This document shows, one piece after another, positions 61,185 to 64,000 of a DNA stretch of 64,000 nucleotides. The translations under genes and the position numbers were made by a program. The stretch comes from Eonycteris spelaea (lineage: Eukaryota; Chordata; Mammalia; Chiroptera; Pteropodidae): NCBI GenBank assembly GCA_003508835.1, contig PUFA01000057.1, positions 8,320,501-8,384,500 on the forward strand. The letters run 5' to 3'. Numbering within the stretch: the first letter of the stretch is position 1; every line of letters begins with the position of its first letter. A model generated the notes under the pieces. It was not told the DNA's origin. It did not search any database and was given only the letters and a program-made list of their open reading frames with translations.

Positions 61185-61319
61185 GTAAGTATTATGCCTG
61201 AATTTCATTTTACTTTCAAATATAACACTTTGTTTACAGGGGGTGAAACTCTCTTCAGAGTCTTCAGTGTATCAGAAAGCCCGTGGTAGCTCACCCCGAG
61301 ATGGCTCTCAATAACTCCT

Positions 61320-61755
61320 GCTACAGGTAGTCACACCTTTGTGTGGTCCCTGCCCACACTGAATAGGGGGGACCTGTTTAGCCAAAGATATTGTGGAACA
61401 ACAGTATGTAACTTACAAGGCTAGGTCATGAAAGACATTACAGCTTCCAACCTGCATCCTCCCAGATCACTTGCTGCCATGATGTAAAGTCTCCCAGGCA
61501 ACCCACTGGAGGGGTCCATATGGTAAGGATTGAGGATTCCTGCAACAGTTATTAGCAATCTGTCAGTCATGTCGGGGAGCTGCTTTGGAAATAGATCCCT
61601 CAGCCCCAGTCAAACTTTCAGATGATGTAGCTCCCACCAATATCTTGACTAAAATTTATGAGATACCTTGAGTCAGAACCTCCCAGCTAAGCTACTCCCA
61701 ATTCCTGACTCTCAGAGACCAAGATAATAATATTTTATCGTTGTTTTGAGCCACT
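61320..61755 (+). repeat. MaLR/MLT1-like LTR, left part (split by L1)
   Basis: Blocks 'tggtccctgcccacactgaa', 'gtctcccaggcaacccactg', 'actctcagagaccaagataa' and 'ttgttttgagccact' form an MLT-type LTR up to its 3' quarter. The remainder, 'aagccactaagttttgaagt', resumes at 62337. Confidence 0.6.
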
Positions 61756-62336
61756 GTTTTTTAAAAGATCTTTTAGAGCAGTTTTTAGGTTCACGGCAAA
61801 ATAGAGAAAAAGGTACAGAGATTTCCCATACACTGTTGCCCTCATTTATGGATTGTCTCCCCATTATTAGTATCCCCAGCCAGAGTGGTACATTTGTTAC
61901 AATTGATGAACCTTCATTGACACATTAATATCATCCAAAGTCTGCAATTTACACTAGGGATCACTCTTGATGTTGTACATTCTATGAGTTTAGACAAATG
62001 TATAATGACATATATCTACCATTACAGTATATTGCAAAGTAGTTTCACTGCCCGAAGAATCCTCTGTGCTCTGCCTATTCATCCCTCCCTCCCTCTTGAC
62101 CTCTGGCAACCACTCATCTTTTTACTGTCTCCATAGTTTTGCCTAGTCCAGAATGTCATATAGTTGGAATCATACAGTATGTAGCCTTTTCAGATTGGTT
62201 TCTTTCATTTAGTAATATGCATTTGTTACCTCCATGTCTTTTCATGGTTGATAGCTTTTCTTTTTTAGTTTTGAATAATGTTCCACTATCTGAATGTGCC
62301 ACAGTTTATTTTTCCATTCACCTACTGAAGGACATT
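61756..62336 (-). mobile_element. L1 LINE 3' end inserted in the LTR (reverse)
   Basis: Begins with the T run of a reversed poly(A) tail (GTTTTTTAAAAG, 61756-61767). It continues with reverse L1 3' UTR text: 'cagtttttaggttcacggca', 'agatttcccatacactgttg' and 'gaatgtcatatagttggaat'. It is flanked by 'gagccact' (61748-61755) and 'aagccact' (62337-62344), likely a target-site duplication. Confidence 0.7.
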
Positions 62337-62390
62337 AAGCCACTAAGTTTTGAAGTAACCTATGATTTATCAATAGGTAACTAAAATAAC
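62337..62390 (+). repeat. MaLR/MLT1-like LTR, right part
   Basis: Continues the LTR interrupted at 61755: 'aagccactaagttttgaagt' then 'atcaataggtaactaaaata'. Confidence 0.55.
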
Positions 62391-63214
62391 CACCTTCATG
62401 GCAACATAGCAAGTAAATTGTGTAGGGTCTGGAAAGTCCATGCAAACCCTGTTGTTCTCCTGCCCTCCCTGAATTACACCATGAGGATCATCCAGGAGAT
62501 GTAGAAGTGTGATGAGGTGGACACCCCTGGGTTCAAGGTGATCAGAAAGGACACAAGTTGGCAAGCTTCTCAAACAAGATGCTTTGACAGATGGACCCAA
62601 AGTGGTGTTTGTTCTCAATTTGGGGTTTCCTTTTTGATATGTCATGTCTGTTTTTTGTCAATGAGGCAGACATTGGAAGTTGCCAACTTAACTTCTGTTC
62701 CCATTTTCTTCTCCTGAATATTTTTGGTATCAATGATATGATCACCTTGAACACATTTCTCAGATTTCCTTGTGAATACGGTCAGCCATGTAGCAGGTTC
62801 TGGTCAATGAGATGTAAGTGGAAGCTATTGGAAAATTCCTCAAAAGTGGGGCAGACTCAAATTGTAGACTACTGGCCCCTCGCCTTTCTCCCCCCAGGAG
62901 ATTGGACTCCCAGCTCTTCCCTCTACTTTCCATGGACTTTGAACAAGTTATTCAACTTCTATGCATTTCTGGGATTATTAGGGATCATATATAAAGTAAC
63001 ACTGCCTTTTAGAGAAAAAAAAAAACAGGTGACCAAACAGTGGTGTATATTGTTAATCATAATTCCAGATAAATAATGAAATCTAATTCTTCCAGGGAAA
63101 GGGCAAATGCTTTGTGTTCAAAACTTATTCCCTTTGGGCCTCTCCCAGATTCTTTTAGGTATGTCTTATATATGTGGTCTGATGCAAAAATTTCTTACAA
63201 ATAAAGGATTGTGC

Positions 63215-63800
63215 AAATGATGTTCCAGTTTCTATTGCTACATAAAAAATAAAGCAGCATGAAGCAACCTATTGATTATGCTCAGATTCTGTGGGTCAGG
63301 AATTCAGACAGGCCCCAGTGGGAAGGGCTTCTCACTACTCCACAATATCTGGAGCTTTCTCTCAGAAGACAAGAAGGTCAGAGGTGATGAAGTGGTTAGA
63401 TCCTCTGAAGGCTTGTTACTCACCTGGGCTGGAATAACTCAAACACAGGGAGGGCTGACCAGAGCATTACACCTGGGCCGTCTGTGTTTTGGGCTTCCTC
63501 AGAGCATGGCATCTTCAGAGTAGTCAGATTTCTTATGTGACAGCTCAGGGCTCTGAGTGTAAGTGTCTTCACTAGCAAGCTGGAAGTTGTATTGCATTTC
63601 ATGACCCGGCCTCAAAAGTTGCACAGCATTTACTTCCTTCACACTCTCAGCTGGGACAGTCACCATCCACCAGGATTCAAGGAGAGAGGACATAGAGTTC
63701 ATCTCTCAATGGGAAGAGTGTCAAGGTCAATCTGTAGAAGAGTATACAGGATGGGAGATATTGTCGTGGCCATCTTTGAAGAATACAATCTGCCATTGAA
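63215..63800. mobile_element. Ancient interspersed repeat, family unassigned
   Basis: Opens 'gatgttccagtttctattgc' then 'tacataaaaaataaagcagc' and ends 'gatattgtcgtggccatctt' then 'tgaagaatacaatctgcca', a pairing of ends I know from a common mammalian repeat. Similar openings occur at 50790 and 54550. Confidence 0.5.
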
Positions 63801-64000
63801 GCCCAGATGACATGTTCAAAGGCTGAGTATTTGGTTATCATAGACAAATAACTAGAGCTAAATTTATTCAAGAGCTAGAAAACACTGGACTTGGTTTCAC
63901 ACAGAATCAAATTCTTTAAGGACACTGTGTGATTTCCTACACGCAGCATCATTTATTTATGAACCGTTGGCTAAAGTTAGAGGAGGATCCAAAAGGGATT

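Larger units (their letters stand above)
61185..64000 (+). other. CFAP61: CFAP61 intron, 5' part
   Basis: Begins GTAAGT at 61185. No further exon was found. It is mostly repeat: an LTR split by L1, probable LTR or coding-like relics at 62400-62960 and another old repeat at 63215-63800. Confidence 0.8.

Noticed and set aside
62591..63076. 161-codon + strand open frame, the longest in the window
   Set aside because: It lies in old repeat-like sequence and its translation has no recognisable domain. Probably chance.
1..64000. tRNA, rRNA, CRISPR, bacterial operons, intact viral genes
   Set aside because: None seen. LTRs are solo or fragmentary with no coding sequence attached, and all L1 copies are truncated and broken.

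Overview
The window is vertebrate nuclear DNA: short exons in long AT-rich introns, GT-AG splice sites, CA/CT/GA microsatellites and many fossil mammalian repeats (L1, L2, MIR, MaLR-type LTRs, hAT-Charlie and Tigger copies). It is a placental mammal. There are no Alu, B1/B2, carnivore, ruminant or horse-type tRNA SINEs, and one L1 3' end resembles those I associate with bats. A laurasiatherian, possibly a yinpterochiropteran bat, is my guess at low confidence.

One gene is recognisable. Seven + strand exons (10177-10305, 24911-25009, 29915-30083, 39036-39210, 50366-50658, 59425-59752, 61093-61184) join in a consistent phase chain. They encode a continuous piece of the C-terminal half of CFAP61 (human C20orf26). 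CFAP61 is a ciliary/sperm-flagellar protein of the calmodulin- and spoke-associated complex at the base of radial spoke 3. This piece is its FAD/NAD(P)-binding, disulphide-oxidoreductase-like region. Both ends of the gene lie outside the window. I found no other protein-coding or RNA gene.

The most important observation is in the first exon, which carries the dinucleotide-binding motif. It reads as CFAP61 only if two single-base deletions, both in short A runs, are allowed for. As written it hits a stop after 11 codons. The other six exons are intact, so this is either a sequence error or a real lesion. Second, a textbook RFX X-box (GTTGCTAGGTAAC, 50224-50236) lies 129 bases before the 293-nt exon, a plausible cilium-type internal regulatory site. 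Third, two exons have a composite (CT)n(CA)n tract 118-240 bases upstream of their acceptors.

Layout: 1-10176 is the 3' part of an upstream intron (L2, MaLR LTR, MIR relics). 10306-24910 is a large intron with MER58-, MER5-, MER1- and MER2-like DNA transposons, MIRs, a possible retrocopy and a homeodomain-site cluster. 25010-50365 holds three introns with L2, MIR, MaLR and L1 pieces. 50659-59424 is dominated by an MLT1-like LTR and two divergently oriented L1s. 61185-64000 contains an LTR split by an L1 insertion and further old repeats.
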